Source of the DNA: Candidatus Binatia bacterium
GTDB lineage: Bacteria; Desulfobacterota_B; Binatia; UBA9968; JAJDTQ01
Assembly: GCA_022827045.1 (NCBI GenBank)
Contig: JAJDTQ010000097.1
Coordinates: 1-21,619, forward strand
DNA length: 21,619 nt
Direction of reading: 5' to 3'
Under the pieces are notes generated by a model. That model did no database searches and had not been told where the DNA came from. It saw nothing but the letters and a program-made list of their open reading frames with translations. The position numbers were made by a program, and so were the translations under genes. This document shows, piece after piece, positions 1 to 7,831 of the stretch (position 1 is the stretch's first letter; the number at the start of each line of letters is the position of its first letter).

Positions 1-140
1 TGCGATAAGTTGCGCAGGAATTTTTGTCGTCGGCAAGGCGCGATGACGAGCAGTGGCGGGCACCACGCGAGGAAGAGCAACGCGGCCGACGGCGAAAAGG
101 ACCAGCAAATTATCGCAGGAATTTACGGGACACGACACTA
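1..140. repeat. MITE-like palindromic element, left copy (5' end cut by window start)
   Basis: Bases 110-140 are the perfect reverse complement of 21562-21592 (31 bp), so they form one terminal inverted repeat of a small element. Bases 1-35 repeat 21585-21619 exactly and in the same direction. Adding the 23 missing bases seen at the right end gives a 163-bp element. The outer ends read TA then GTGTCGTGTCC, with the mirror GGACACGACAC then TA on the other side. This fits a non-autonomous IS630/Tc1-type MITE with a TA target duplication. The element has no coding capacity. A subterminal TTCCTGCG/CGCAGGAA hairpin lies at its 5' end. The family assignment is inferred from the TA and the short terminal repeats, and no parent transposase is in the window. 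Confidence 0.8.
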
Positions 141-809
141 ACGCTGGGCGGTGACCTCGATCTCGATGAGCTTGCCTTGGGCGGAATAGCCGTCCACGAA
201 CGAGCACTCGGTGCGCGCCGGGCAAGACGCCACGGCGCCCTCGAAGGCCGCCTTGAGTGCCGCCGGATCCTCCGCTTGGTGGAGAAAGAACGATACCAGC
301 ACCGCCTGTTCCCACGAAACTCCGGCGCGCTCCAGGGACTCGCCGATCAGCCCGCAGACCTCGGTGACCTGCTCGGCGAGGTCGCCCGATGTGGAGGTGA
401 CGCCCGACAGGAACACCAGCCCTTCGAGATCGAGATAGCGCAGCGGCACGATGGGCGGGTCGTATTCCACGAGCTTCTTGGCGCCGCCGGAGCGCATGGC
501 GACAAAGTCCAGCGCCACCGTGGCGTCGGAGTCGAGGTGGCCGGGGGCGATGTAACTGGAGCTGGAGGAGCGCGCGCTGCCTTGCATGCGTCTGGAACGG
601 GCCTGGCTGCCGAGGTTCCGGCTCTCGCGGTCGCGTGCCCACAGGCGGGTCCGCACGGTGTCATCGAGGGACAGGCCCAGTCTCCCGATACTCTCCTCGA
701 TGCGGTCGAGGATCCCGTCCATTCCCTGGTCGGCGGGAACGCCGGCGGCGCCCTCGCACGACACCGCGACGAATTCGCGGCCGAGCCAGTCGAAGGTTTT
801 CATGCGCAT
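138..809 (-). CDS. Rid (YjgF/YER057c/UK114) family protein, long two-lobed form
   Basis: The C-terminal half (about residues 124-223) reads as a Rid domain, with the hallmark PART stretch (R199, equivalent to the substrate-binding arginine of RidA) followed by KLIEIEV. The first half (about 30-106) looks like a second, diverged Rid-like lobe, giving 223 aa against about 130 for RidA. Known members deaminate reactive enamines/imines or serve catabolic pathways; the substrate here is unknown. ATG at 809 is the longest start. ATG at 803 overlaps the upstream stop as ATGA and is equally likely, implying translational coupling with the CmcJ-like gene. The stop codon TAG (140-138) is made by the TA and first base of the adjoining MITE, so the original C-terminus may have been altered by the insertion. 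Confidence 0.8.
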   Translation of the reverse strand: MRMKTFDWLGREFVAVSCEGAAGVPADQGMDGILDRIEESIGRLGLSLDDTVRTRLWARDRESRNLGSQARSRRMQGSARSSSSSYIAPGHLDSDATVALDFVAMRSGGAKKLVEYDPPIVPLRYLDLEGLVFLSGVTSTSGDLAEQVTEVCGLIGESLERAGVSWEQAVLVSFFLHQAEDPAALKAAFEGAVASCPARTECSFVDGYSAQGKLIEIEVTAQR

Positions 810-1714
810 GGGTTGGATCCCTTGTCATGCGGATCAACCGGACAAGACGTGGATGTCTCATCGCAACACGCCGAGGCGTCGAAGAACGCCAGCGTCCGCA
901 TCTCGATGCTCTCCCTGCCCGGCGCACCGGGCGGACTCGTGGGGTCGTCGAAGGAGGTATGGGCGGTCCACCGCGCCCTTCCGTCCCTGGCGGAGTCGAA
1001 GGTCTTGAAGACCACGGCCTCGTCCCGGGTCATGGCCGGGAAATAGAACCACCGGTGCTCCGGTCCGTACTTGATCTGGTAGGTCTCGCCGATGCGGCCC
1101 GGGTAGCTGCGCTGGGACGGGATCAGATCCTCCGCCCGCAGGGTGCGGGCGTCGGCGATGGCCAGCGGGTTGGTGCGCACCGGGTTGCGGGTGGGCTGCC
1201 ACACCTGGATGATGGCGAACCGTCCCTGGAGCAGGCGCTCTGCCTCGTCCGCCGGCAAGATGTCCCTGACCCGCTTGGGCGCCGACCAGTCGGTGTAGTC
1301 GTTGTGCACGGAGCGGTTGGGCTCCCGCACCTTGCGCGCTGCACGGATGCCTTCGTCCTGGGCGCGCAGCGTGTGATCGAAGATCACCACCCGGGAAGCG
1401 CCGCTCTCCCGCTTCACCAGAGCCTCGATCTCCGGATAGTAGACGGACCGCAGCTCGTCCTCGTCGTCGAAGTCCCTGACGCGGGTCTCGTGCCGGACCA
1501 AGACGAACCCCTCGCGTTCGAGCGAGAACTCGTCCGCCACGAGCCGCCCGTTGTGGATGGTGGCGCGGCGCGCCTCGTGCTTGCCGGTGCGCACCGCCGG
1601 CGTGCTGTTGAGCTCGGCCGTGTGGGTGATCGGCTTGACGCCCGTGTCCAACGCGTAGTTGAGCACGGCTTCCACTGCATCGGGCGCGGCCTCGACCGCC
1701 TGAACTCCGCTCAT
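800..1714 (-). CDS. CmcJ/NvfI (AsaB-like) family oxidoreductase, putative Fe(II)/2-oxoglutarate oxygenase
   Basis: This 304-aa protein resembles the CmcJ/NvfI/AsaB group. It has YYPEIEALV followed by VVIFDHTLR (about 92-117), then VHNDYT giving H137-x-D139, then FAIIQVWQP (166-174), and finally AHTSFDDP with H252 and RESIEMRTLAFF with R267 and R273. H137, D139 and H252 would be the iron facial triad, with a nearby arginine for 2-oxoglutarate. Fungal and actinobacterial relatives act in secondary metabolism as oxygenases or desaturases. The role here is inferred to be hydroxylation or desaturation of a small molecule. The start is set by GGGAGG 6 nt before ATG 1714. The gene overlaps the downstream Rid gene by ATGA. 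A short Cys/Asp-rich tail (280-304) extends beyond the recognisable domain. Confidence 0.75.
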   Translation of the reverse strand: MSGVQAVEAAPDAVEAVLNYALDTGVKPITHTAELNSTPAVRTGKHEARRATIHNGRLVADEFSLEREGFVLVRHETRVRDFDDEDELRSVYYPEIEALVKRESGASRVVIFDHTLRAQDEGIRAARKVREPNRSVHNDYTDWSAPKRVRDILPADEAERLLQGRFAIIQVWQPTRNPVRTNPLAIADARTLRAEDLIPSQRSYPGRIGETYQIKYGPEHRWFYFPAMTRDEAVVFKTFDSARDGRARWTAHTSFDDPTSPPGAPGRESIEMRTLAFFDASACCDETSTSCPVDPHDKGSNPCA

Positions 1715-1823
1715 CGTGTACCTCCCGCGAACTGCCTGTATCCTTACCCAGGATGGTACCAGCCCAAGGAGCGTTCAACAATATCGGCCGGCGGGTCGAT
1801 AGCCCGCGACCGCCCGGTGTGCA

Positions 1824-1851
1824 TTGACATGAACGCGGGCCATTGGATAAT
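1824..1851 (+). promoter_or_regulatory. Putative sigma70-type promoter for the plus-strand catabolic array
   Basis: TTGACA (1824-1829) and GATAAT (1846-1851) are separated by 16 bp. They lie about 130 bp upstream of the first gene of the long plus-strand run, in the 264-bp gap between divergent genes. No equally good promoter for the divergent minus-strand gene was found; ATCCT/AGGAT arms near 1740-1755 might be an operator. Confidence 0.5.
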
Positions 1852-1881
1852 TGTCCGGTCAGGAGCCGGTGCTTTGGCCGG

Positions 1882-1907
1882 CAGGGCGACCGCCGGTCGC
1901 CCCTACC
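1882..1907. repeat. Dispersed hairpin repeat (GTAGGGGCG type)
   Basis: Perfect arms GGGCGACC (1884-1891) and GGTCGCCC (1895-1902) with a GCC loop. The minus strand begins GTAGGGGCG (1906-1898), the same head as the repeat after tctC at 9431. It falls in the untranslated leader between the putative promoter and the first amidohydrolase gene. It is probably one of a family of small intergenic palindromes. Confidence 0.6.
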
Positions 1908-1978
1908 GGAGACAGTGCCGACGACCGGGAACCCTGCCCATCCTGGTGCGTGGCACCGGCCACTGGAAGGAGCCTGCC

Positions 1979-3136
1979 ATGGGACGTGAATACAACGTCA
2001 TATCGGCCGACGGCCATATCGACCTGAACCCCGACATCTGGCGCGGCCGGGTGGCCGCGTCCATGCGCGAGCGCGCGCCCAGGCGGGTCAAGATGCCCAA
2101 CGGGTCGGACGCGGTGGTGGTGGACGGGGGCGAGCCCAACACCATCGGCGTGACCCGGAGCGTGCGGGTGAACAAGGAGGACATGGCCAAGCAGGTGCCC
2201 ACCTTCGAGACCTGCGCCGGCACCGGTCCGCCCGAGCAGCGGCTTGAGGAACAGGACCGGGACGGCATCGACGCCGAGGTGGTGTTCTCGCAGATCTCGT
2301 TCGTGCTGGAGCAGGCAAAGGACCGCGAGCTCTATTGCGAGCTGGTGCGCGCCTACAACGAATTCCTGGCCGAGGAGTACATGGCGCCGGCGCCGGACCG
2401 CATCATCCCCATCGGCGTCATCCCCGTCAGCGGCGTCGACGACGCGGTGCGGGAGCTGGAGCATTGCGCCAAGCTCGGCCTGAAGGGCGTCAAGCTCGAC
2501 AAGTTCCCCGCCGGCCGCGGCTACCCCACGGCCGAGGACGACCGATTCTGGGCCGCGGCCCTGGACCTGGGCGTCGCCCTCACCAACCACAACACCGGCA
2601 ACATGGGCTCCGGCAAGGGCGGCGAGCCCGCGTTCCCGTACGACCGCAGGCCCGGTCCCGACGTACACGTCAAGGAGCCCATGAACTACTTCTTTCGCTT
2701 CACCAACGACGCAATGGTAGGCGCCGTGCAGATGGCCTTCGCCGGCGTGTGGGACCGCTTCCCGACGCTCAAGATGTACTGGGCCGAGACCATGATCGGA
2801 TGGTTCGAGTACGGCCTGTGGCAGCTCGACGACCACTACGAGCGCTACATGCCCATGATCCACGAGTTCTGGGGACTCCATTACCTGGACAGGAAGCCCA
2901 GCGAGTACCTGAGGGAGAACAACTACTGGGGATTCCTGCACGACCCCATCGGCATCAGGCGGCGCGAGTGCATCGGCTACGACAAGCTCATGTGGGGCAC
3001 AGACTTCGCCCACGCGGCCAGCGAGTACCCCAACTCCATCCCGATCATGGAGCGGGACTTCGAAGGTGTGCCCGCCCACGAGAAGCGGGCCATGCTCGTG
3101 GACAACTGCGTAGAGTACTTCGGGTTGGACGCATGA
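1979..3136 (+). CDS. Amidohydrolase-2 family protein (putative metal-dependent decarboxylase or hydrolase)
   Basis: This 385-aa TIM-barrel protein belongs to the amidohydrolase-2 (PF04909) family, which includes ACMSD and gamma-resorcylate and 2,3-dihydroxybenzoate decarboxylases. Metal-site motifs are in order: ISADGH (D11, H13), TNHN (H204), YWAETMIGW (E270) and MWGTDFAH (D342, H345). The usual serine of SADSH is glycine. The start is chosen by GGAAGGAG 6 nt before ATG 1979; the frame is open far upstream, but that part has no family similarity. It most resembles the 16933-18096 protein in the window (shared YPTxEDDRFWAAALDL and APRR). It heads the plus-strand array and is followed 79 bp later by a bicupin. 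Substrate unknown; decarboxylation of an aromatic acid is the leading inference. Confidence 0.85.
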   Translation: MGREYNVISADGHIDLNPDIWRGRVAASMRERAPRRVKMPNGSDAVVVDGGEPNTIGVTRSVRVNKEDMAKQVPTFETCAGTGPPEQRLEEQDRDGIDAEVVFSQISFVLEQAKDRELYCELVRAYNEFLAEEYMAPAPDRIIPIGVIPVSGVDDAVRELEHCAKLGLKGVKLDKFPAGRGYPTAEDDRFWAAALDLGVALTNHNTGNMGSGKGGEPAFPYDRRPGPDVHVKEPMNYFFRFTNDAMVGAVQMAFAGVWDRFPTLKMYWAETMIGWFEYGLWQLDDHYERYMPMIHEFWGLHYLDRKPSEYLRENNYWGFLHDPIGIRRRECIGYDKLMWGTDFAHAASEYPNSIPIMERDFEGVPAHEKRAMLVDNCVEYFGLDA

Positions 3137-3153
3137 ATCGGGCACCGCTCCCC

Positions 3154-3183
3154 TCCTGGAGTCCGGCTTTCGCCGGAATGACG
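3154..3183. repeat. Dispersed intergenic repeat with TCCGGC-TTTC-GCCGGA hairpin
   Basis: Arms TCCGGC (3162-3167) and GCCGGA (3172-3177) around TTTC, preceded by CTCCTGGAG and followed by ATGACG. This is the pattern of the widespread proteobacterial repeat that reads as CCGGCTTTCGCCGGAATGACG-like sequence. It sits in the 79-bp gap between the amidohydrolase and the first bicupin. Confidence 0.65.
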
Positions 3184-3215
3184 TTTCCGGACGGGGCGGC
3201 GACGGAGGACTTGCC

Positions 3216-4250
3216 GTGAACGACGTCGGCAACACCCATGAGGACCTCGAGAAGTACCTGGCGGCCCACCACCTGGTGGGGGCTGGGCTGCGGCGCGAGG
3301 GCATGGCGCCGCCGCGCACCGGGCCCGCCGGCGCCCACTGGCGCTGGGACGGCATCTACAACGGGCTCATGCGCTCGGGCGAGATCGTCAGCGTCGGGCC
3401 CGGCGGCATGACCGGCATGCGCTCGGTCACCGGCATCGAGGCCACCCGCTTCCCCATCTGGATGAACGTGCAGATCCTCATGCCCGGCGAGCGCACCCAG
3501 GGGCACCGAAACCTGCGGAACGAGACGCGGCTGGTGTGCCAGGCGCCCCGGGAAGCCGCGTTCGTGTGCGAGTTCGAGGCCTTCCCCATGGAACGGGGGG
3601 ACGTCATCATCAGCCCGTCCTGGACCTACCACGACCACTGGAACCAGGGGACGGCGCCGGCGCTGTACGTGGACGGCTACGACAACGGCCACAACGGCGG
3701 GGTGAACCTGAATGAGAGGCTCCCGGACGACCTGCCGTACCAGGAAATCCGCAAGCCCGACGGCTACGGCGTGCGCACCCGCGGCCTCGCGCGGCCGGTG
3801 ACCGGAGGCCGCCCCTTTCCGCTGCCGCCCATGCGCTATCCGTGGGCCGAGACCCTGGCCGGGCTGCGGGCGCTCCAGGAGGCCGGCGAGGAGGACCCGT
3901 GCGAGGGCGCGCACCTGATGCTGGCGAGCCCGGTGGACGGCGGCTCCACGCTCCCCACCATCGCCTGGCACGCGCAGCTCCTGCGCGCCGGGCAGACCAC
4001 CCTGAGCCACCGACACAACAGCAACACCTTCTACCACGCGTTCGAGGGCGCCGGCGCCGTGGTCATCGAAGGCGAGCGGCTCGAGTGGCGGCAAGGGGAC
4101 ATCTTCGCGGTGCCCGCGTGGATGTGGCACCATCACGAGAACGGTCATGAGGGCGAGTCGATCCTGTTCTCCATCGACGACTGGCCCGCGCAGACAAAGC
4201 TCGGCTTCTACATGAAGGAGACCGCGACCGCGGACCGCCAGGACGGGTAG
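3216..4250 (+). CDS. Bicupin protein, gentisate/salicylate 1,2-dioxygenase-like, with altered N-terminal metal site
   Basis: 344 aa with two cupin domains (about 80-160 and 250-325). In ring-cleaving gentisate and salicylate dioxygenases, Fe(II) is held by HxH plus a distal His in the N-terminal cupin. Here the N-terminal motif is GHRN (H97, N99) rather than HRH, while the distal WTYHDH (H139, H141) remains. The C-terminal cupin is intact: SHRH (H265, H267) and WHHH (305-307). It therefore may bind metal only in the C-terminal cupin, or have another activity such as isomerase or lyase. GTG start at 3216, with GGAGG (3204-3208) 7 nt upstream. It is followed 33 bp later by the dihydroxyphthalate-decarboxylase-like gene. 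Family call is good; exact reaction unknown. Confidence 0.8.
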   Translation: MNDVGNTHEDLEKYLAAHHLVGAGLRREGMAPPRTGPAGAHWRWDGIYNGLMRSGEIVSVGPGGMTGMRSVTGIEATRFPIWMNVQILMPGERTQGHRNLRNETRLVCQAPREAAFVCEFEAFPMERGDVIISPSWTYHDHWNQGTAPALYVDGYDNGHNGGVNLNERLPDDLPYQEIRKPDGYGVRTRGLARPVTGGRPFPLPPMRYPWAETLAGLRALQEAGEEDPCEGAHLMLASPVDGGSTLPTIAWHAQLLRAGQTTLSHRHNSNTFYHAFEGAGAVVIEGERLEWRQGDIFAVPAWMWHHHENGHEGESILFSIDDWPAQTKLGFYMKETATADRQDG

Positions 4251-4283
4251 AAGACCCCCGCGACACCGAAGGGAGACCACCGC

Positions 4284-5240
4284 ATGGCGAACCCCAAACT
4301 TCGGCTCGGTTTCAGGGAACCCGAGGTCGATACCAACCGGCCCCTGCTCGACGGCACGGTCCAGGTGGAGGGCTTCGATCTCGAAATGAGCGATTTTCAC
4401 GGCCCCGAGACCATCGATGCCTGGGACGCGAGCTTCGGCGGCCTCATGCGCACCAAGGGCAAGGGCGATCACCCCTACGTCTCGATCCCGGCCTACCCCA
4501 ATCGAAAGTTCCGGCTGGCCTACATCTTCGTGAACAACGCGTCCGGCATCGAGACCCCGAAGGACCTGGAAGGGAAGCGCGTCTTCGTGAGCAGCACCGC
4601 CGGCGTATGGGCCCGGGGCGCACTCCAGAGCCACTACGGCGTGGACCTCGCACGCATCCGCTGGTGCATGCCCGGGCCGGAGGCCGAGAGCTGGGGTGAC
4701 GACATCGAGGTGGAGCCGCTTCCCCATATCAAGGGCCCGCAGCCCGGCGAGCCCCTGGACGAACTGCTGCTCGCGGGGGAAGTCGACGCGGTCATCGAGC
4801 CTAACGTGCTGCCGTCCGTCAGCCGCCGCGACCCGCGGGTGCGGCGCCTGTTCCGCGACTACAAGACCGAAGAGCTCAACTACTACAAGGCCACCGGCAT
4901 CTTCCCCATCAGTCACATGGTGACCCTGAAGCAGGATTTCGTGGACAAGCATCCGGAAGCGCCGGTGGCGCTTCTGAAGGCGTACCGCCAGGCCCGCGAC
5001 GTAGCCTTCGACCGCCTGTACGGCTCCGATCCCGAGATTCTCATCACTTCATGGGTGGCGGCCGCCATCGACGAGCAGCGGGCGGTCATGGGTGAGAACT
5101 ACTGGTCCTACAACATCACCGACAACGTACGCTCGCTGGAAGCCATGATGACGTTCGCGCACCAGTTCGGCCTGACGCCGGAGAAGCTCGATTACGAGGA
5201 TTTCTTTCATCCGGAGGCCGCGGCGCTGGAAGGCGTGTAG
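4284..5240 (+). CDS. 4,5-dihydroxyphthalate decarboxylase-like protein (periplasmic-binding-protein fold)
   Basis: 318 aa without a signal peptide, so probably cytoplasmic. The N-terminus KLRLGF...RPLLDGTVQVEGFDLEM and the segment LRLAYIFVNNASGIETPKDLEGKRV (about 72-100) match the family of phthalate-pathway 4,5-dihydroxyphthalate decarboxylases and NMT1/THI5-like proteins, which use a type-II periplasmic-binding fold as an enzyme. The end (LTPEKLDYEDFFHPEAA) is typical of these proteins. A GGGAGA site precedes ATG 4284. It lies between two bicupin genes with gaps of 33 and 16 bp, which argues for an enzyme in the same pathway rather than a transport receptor. Alternative: an ABC or TTT-type binding protein that lost its leader. 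Confidence 0.75.
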   Translation: MANPKLRLGFREPEVDTNRPLLDGTVQVEGFDLEMSDFHGPETIDAWDASFGGLMRTKGKGDHPYVSIPAYPNRKFRLAYIFVNNASGIETPKDLEGKRVFVSSTAGVWARGALQSHYGVDLARIRWCMPGPEAESWGDDIEVEPLPHIKGPQPGEPLDELLLAGEVDAVIEPNVLPSVSRRDPRVRRLFRDYKTEELNYYKATGIFPISHMVTLKQDFVDKHPEAPVALLKAYRQARDVAFDRLYGSDPEILITSWVAAAIDEQRAVMGENYWSYNITDNVRSLEAMMTFAHQFGLTPEKLDYEDFFHPEAAALEGV

Positions 5241-5256
5241 CCACAAGGAGACGAAC

Positions 5257-6318
5257 ATGAGTGAAGCCGTCAACACCGACGATCCGCGGCTCGAGGAGCT
5301 GCACCGCATCATGGCGGAGAATTCCCTGGCCGGACACTGGCAGCCGCGCCAGCCCATGGCCGAGCTGCGGCCGCACCTCTGGCGCTGGCCGGTGATCTAT
5401 TCCTGCCTGATGGAGTCCGGCGAGGTCGTGAAGCTGGGGCACATCGACGAGGCCGCCAAGCGCCGCACCGTGCAACTCGTGAACCCCGGCCTCACCGCCT
5501 TCAAGTCCACCACCCGCACGATCCAAATGTCCATCCAGCTCGTGAAGCCCGGCGAGCGGGCCGAGTGCCACCGCCACACCGCCGCGGCCCTGCGCTTCGT
5601 GGTCGAAGGCGACGGCACCGGCTACACCACGGTGGAAGGCGAGGAAATGCACATGGAGCCTGGCGACCTGGTGCTGACGCCGAGCTGGACCTGGCACGAC
5701 CACTACAACCAGGGCGAGAGCAACATCGTGTGGCTGGACGTCCTCGACGTGCACCTCATGAACCAGCTAGATGCCAACTTCCACGAAAACTACGGCGAGG
5801 GACCCGCCCAGCCCGTCACCAAGTCCGAAGGCTACAGCCGCCACCGCCTCGGAGCCGTGCGGCCCCTCACCGAGAGCCCCGGCACCCGCGCCCTCCCCTA
5901 CACCTACAAGTGGCGCGACACGCTGCCCGTGCTGGAGCAACTGGCGGAAACCGCCGACGGCGACCCCCATGACGGCGTCCTCCTGCAGTACGCCAACCCG
6001 GTCACCGGCGGCCCCACCATGCCCACCATCGACTGCCGCGTGCAATGGCTCCGTCCGGGCGAGTCAACCCGCCCCCACCGCCACACCAGCAGCACCATCT
6101 ACCACGTCATGCAGGGCGCCGGCACAACCGTGGCGGGCAGGGACAACAGCAACGGCAACCCCATGGCCTGGACCGAGCAGGACTGCTTCGTGATCCCGTC
6201 GTGGCACTGGCACCACTTCCGGAACGAATCCCGAACCGAGCCTGCGATCCTGTTCTCGGTAACCGACCGCCCGGTGCTGGAAAGCCTGAACCTCTACAGC
6301 GAGGAGGACGCCTCCTGA
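5257..6318 (+). CDS. Bicupin gentisate 1,2-dioxygenase-like protein
   Basis: 353 aa, two cupins, both with full metal-ligand motifs. The N-terminal cupin has CHRH (H105, H107) with ALRFVVEGDG and distal SWTWHDH (H147, H149). The C-terminal cupin has PHRH (H274, H276) and WHWHH (317-320). These match gentisate, salicylate and 1-hydroxy-2-naphthoate ring-cleaving dioxygenases, which are cytoplasmic Fe(II) enzymes. AAGGAG (5244-5249) precedes ATG 5257. The end of the gene shares a 26-bp identical stretch with the 20535 bicupin (6235-6260 and 21477-21502). The stop region holds AGGAGG/CCTCCT arms (6302-6316). It is placed directly upstream of the Tct transporter genes. Substrate not determinable. 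Confidence 0.85.
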   Translation: MSEAVNTDDPRLEELHRIMAENSLAGHWQPRQPMAELRPHLWRWPVIYSCLMESGEVVKLGHIDEAAKRRTVQLVNPGLTAFKSTTRTIQMSIQLVKPGERAECHRHTAAALRFVVEGDGTGYTTVEGEEMHMEPGDLVLTPSWTWHDHYNQGESNIVWLDVLDVHLMNQLDANFHENYGEGPAQPVTKSEGYSRHRLGAVRPLTESPGTRALPYTYKWRDTLPVLEQLAETADGDPHDGVLLQYANPVTGGPTMPTIDCRVQWLRPGESTRPHRHTSSTIYHVMQGAGTTVAGRDNSNGNPMAWTEQDCFVIPSWHWHHFRNESRTEPAILFSVTDRPVLESLNLYSEEDAS

Positions 6319-6340
6319 CAAATCGCTGGTCGCAGCCGCC

Positions 6341-7828
6341 ATGCTTGACGCCATAGGCCAGGCCAGCATCCAGATCCTGGACCCGGTGCACCTCTTCATG
6401 TTGTTCGCCGGGACCTTCCTCGGCCTCATGCTCGGGGTCATCCCCGGCATCGGCGGCGTCACCGGGCTGGCGCTGCTGCTTCCTTTCACCTTCGACATGG
6501 ACGCCGTCTCCGCCTTCGCCTTCATCATCGGCATGCTGGCGGTGACCACCACTTCCGACACCATCCCCTCGGTGCTCTTCGCCGTCCCCGGCACCGTGGG
6601 CTCCCAGGCCACCATCATCGACGGCCACGCCATGGCCAAGCGCGGCGAGGCCGGCCGCGCCTTCGGCGCCGCCTTCACCGTGTCCGCCATGGGCGGCATC
6701 TTCGGCGCGCTGGTGCTGACCCTGTCGATCCCGATTCTCAGCCCGCTGGTGCTCACCTTCGGCTCGCCCGAGTTCTTCATGATGGCCGTGCTGGGCGTGT
6801 GCATGGTGGCCAGCCTCAGCGGCTCGGCGCTGATGAAAGGCGTCATCGCCGGCGGGTCCGGGCTCCTGCTCGCCACCGTGGGGACCGATCCCATCCTGAG
6901 CGTGGAGCGTTGGACCTTCGACCAGGTCTACCTGTGGGACGGCTTCCACGTGGTGCCCATCTCCCTGGGCCTGTTCGGCCTGGCCGAGATCACCGACCTC
7001 CTGGTCTCCGGCAAGAGCATCGACTCCGGCGCCCTGGGCCGGCTCAAGGGCCGCTGGGAAGGCGTCCGGGACGCCTTCCGGCACTGGTGGCTGGTGACCC
7101 GCTCCGCCACCCTGGGGGTGTGGATCGGCATCATTCCGGGCTTGGGCACCCTGGTGGTGGACTGGTTCGCCTACGGCCACGCCCTGCACACCGAGAAGAA
7201 CGCCGACAACTTCGGCAAGGGCGACGTGCGCGGCGTCATCGCGCCGGAGAGCGCCAACAACGCCAAGGACGGCGGCGGCCTCATCCCCACCCTGGCCTTC
7301 GGCATCCCCGGCAGCACCAGCATGGCGCTGTTCCTGGGCGCCATGGAGATCCAGGGGCTGACCCCCGGCCCCGAGATGCTCAACCAGAACCTCGACGTGA
7401 TCTTCACCATCGCCTGGAGCCTGGCCCTGGCCAACATCATCGGCACCGGCACCTGCTTCCTTTTCACCGACCACCTGGCGCGCATCGCCACCATTCGCGC
7501 CCAGCTCCTGGCGCCGGTGCTGCTGGTGATCATGTTCCTGGGCGCGTTCATGGCTCGGCGCCACATCGCCGACATCATCCTGTTCCTCTTCTTCGGACTG
7601 CTGGGCTGGACCATGAAACGGCAGGGCTGGCCGCGCCCGCCCCTCATCATCGGCTTCGTGCTCGGCTCCACCGTGGAGAAGTACCTCTATATCTCGATCC
7701 TGACCTACGGCTGGGCCTGGATGTCGCGCCCGTGGGTGATCGTGCTGGCGCTCCTGATCGTGGCCGCGCTGGCGGCGCCGGCGATCCGGCAATTCCGTGA
7801 CCGGACGGCTCCCGTCACCAACCCCTGA
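6341..7828 (+). CDS. tctA: Tripartite tricarboxylate transporter large permease TctA
   Basis: 495 aa, the usual TctA length, and almost entirely hydrophobic with about a dozen membrane segments. It has the duplicated family signatures GVIPGIGGVTGLALLLPFTF (about 27-46) and GIIPGLGTLVVDWFAYG (about 262-278), plus IPTLAFGIPGSTSMALFLG (about 317-335). It forms the inner-membrane channel subunit that moves carboxylates with Na+ or H+, taking substrate from TctC. ATG 6341 lies 22 bp after the bicupin stop and has no good Shine-Dalgarno site, so it may depend on translation of the upstream gene. Relatives import citrate and also aromatic acids such as terephthalate; the neighbours favour an aromatic acid. 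Confidence 0.93.
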   Translation: MLDAIGQASIQILDPVHLFMLFAGTFLGLMLGVIPGIGGVTGLALLLPFTFDMDAVSAFAFIIGMLAVTTTSDTIPSVLFAVPGTVGSQATIIDGHAMAKRGEAGRAFGAAFTVSAMGGIFGALVLTLSIPILSPLVLTFGSPEFFMMAVLGVCMVASLSGSALMKGVIAGGSGLLLATVGTDPILSVERWTFDQVYLWDGFHVVPISLGLFGLAEITDLLVSGKSIDSGALGRLKGRWEGVRDAFRHWWLVTRSATLGVWIGIIPGLGTLVVDWFAYGHALHTEKNADNFGKGDVRGVIAPESANNAKDGGGLIPTLAFGIPGSTSMALFLGAMEIQGLTPGPEMLNQNLDVIFTIAWSLALANIIGTGTCFLFTDHLARIATIRAQLLAPVLLVIMFLGAFMARRHIADIILFLFFGLLGWTMKRQGWPRPPLIIGFVLGSTVEKYLYISILTYGWAWMSRPWVIVLALLIVAALAAPAIRQFRDRTAPVTNP

Positions 7829-7831
7829 CCG

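Noticed and set aside
24..1046. A 340-codon plus-strand open frame starting in the left repeat.
   Set aside because: It runs antisense through the Rid and CmcJ-like genes and starts inside the MITE; low-complexity translation with no domain.
6302..6316. AGGAGG (6302-6307) as ribosome site for tctA, hidden in a hairpin with CCTCCT (6311-6316).
   Set aside because: It is 33 nt from ATG 6341, too far for a Shine-Dalgarno site, and it encodes the C-terminus of the bicupin.
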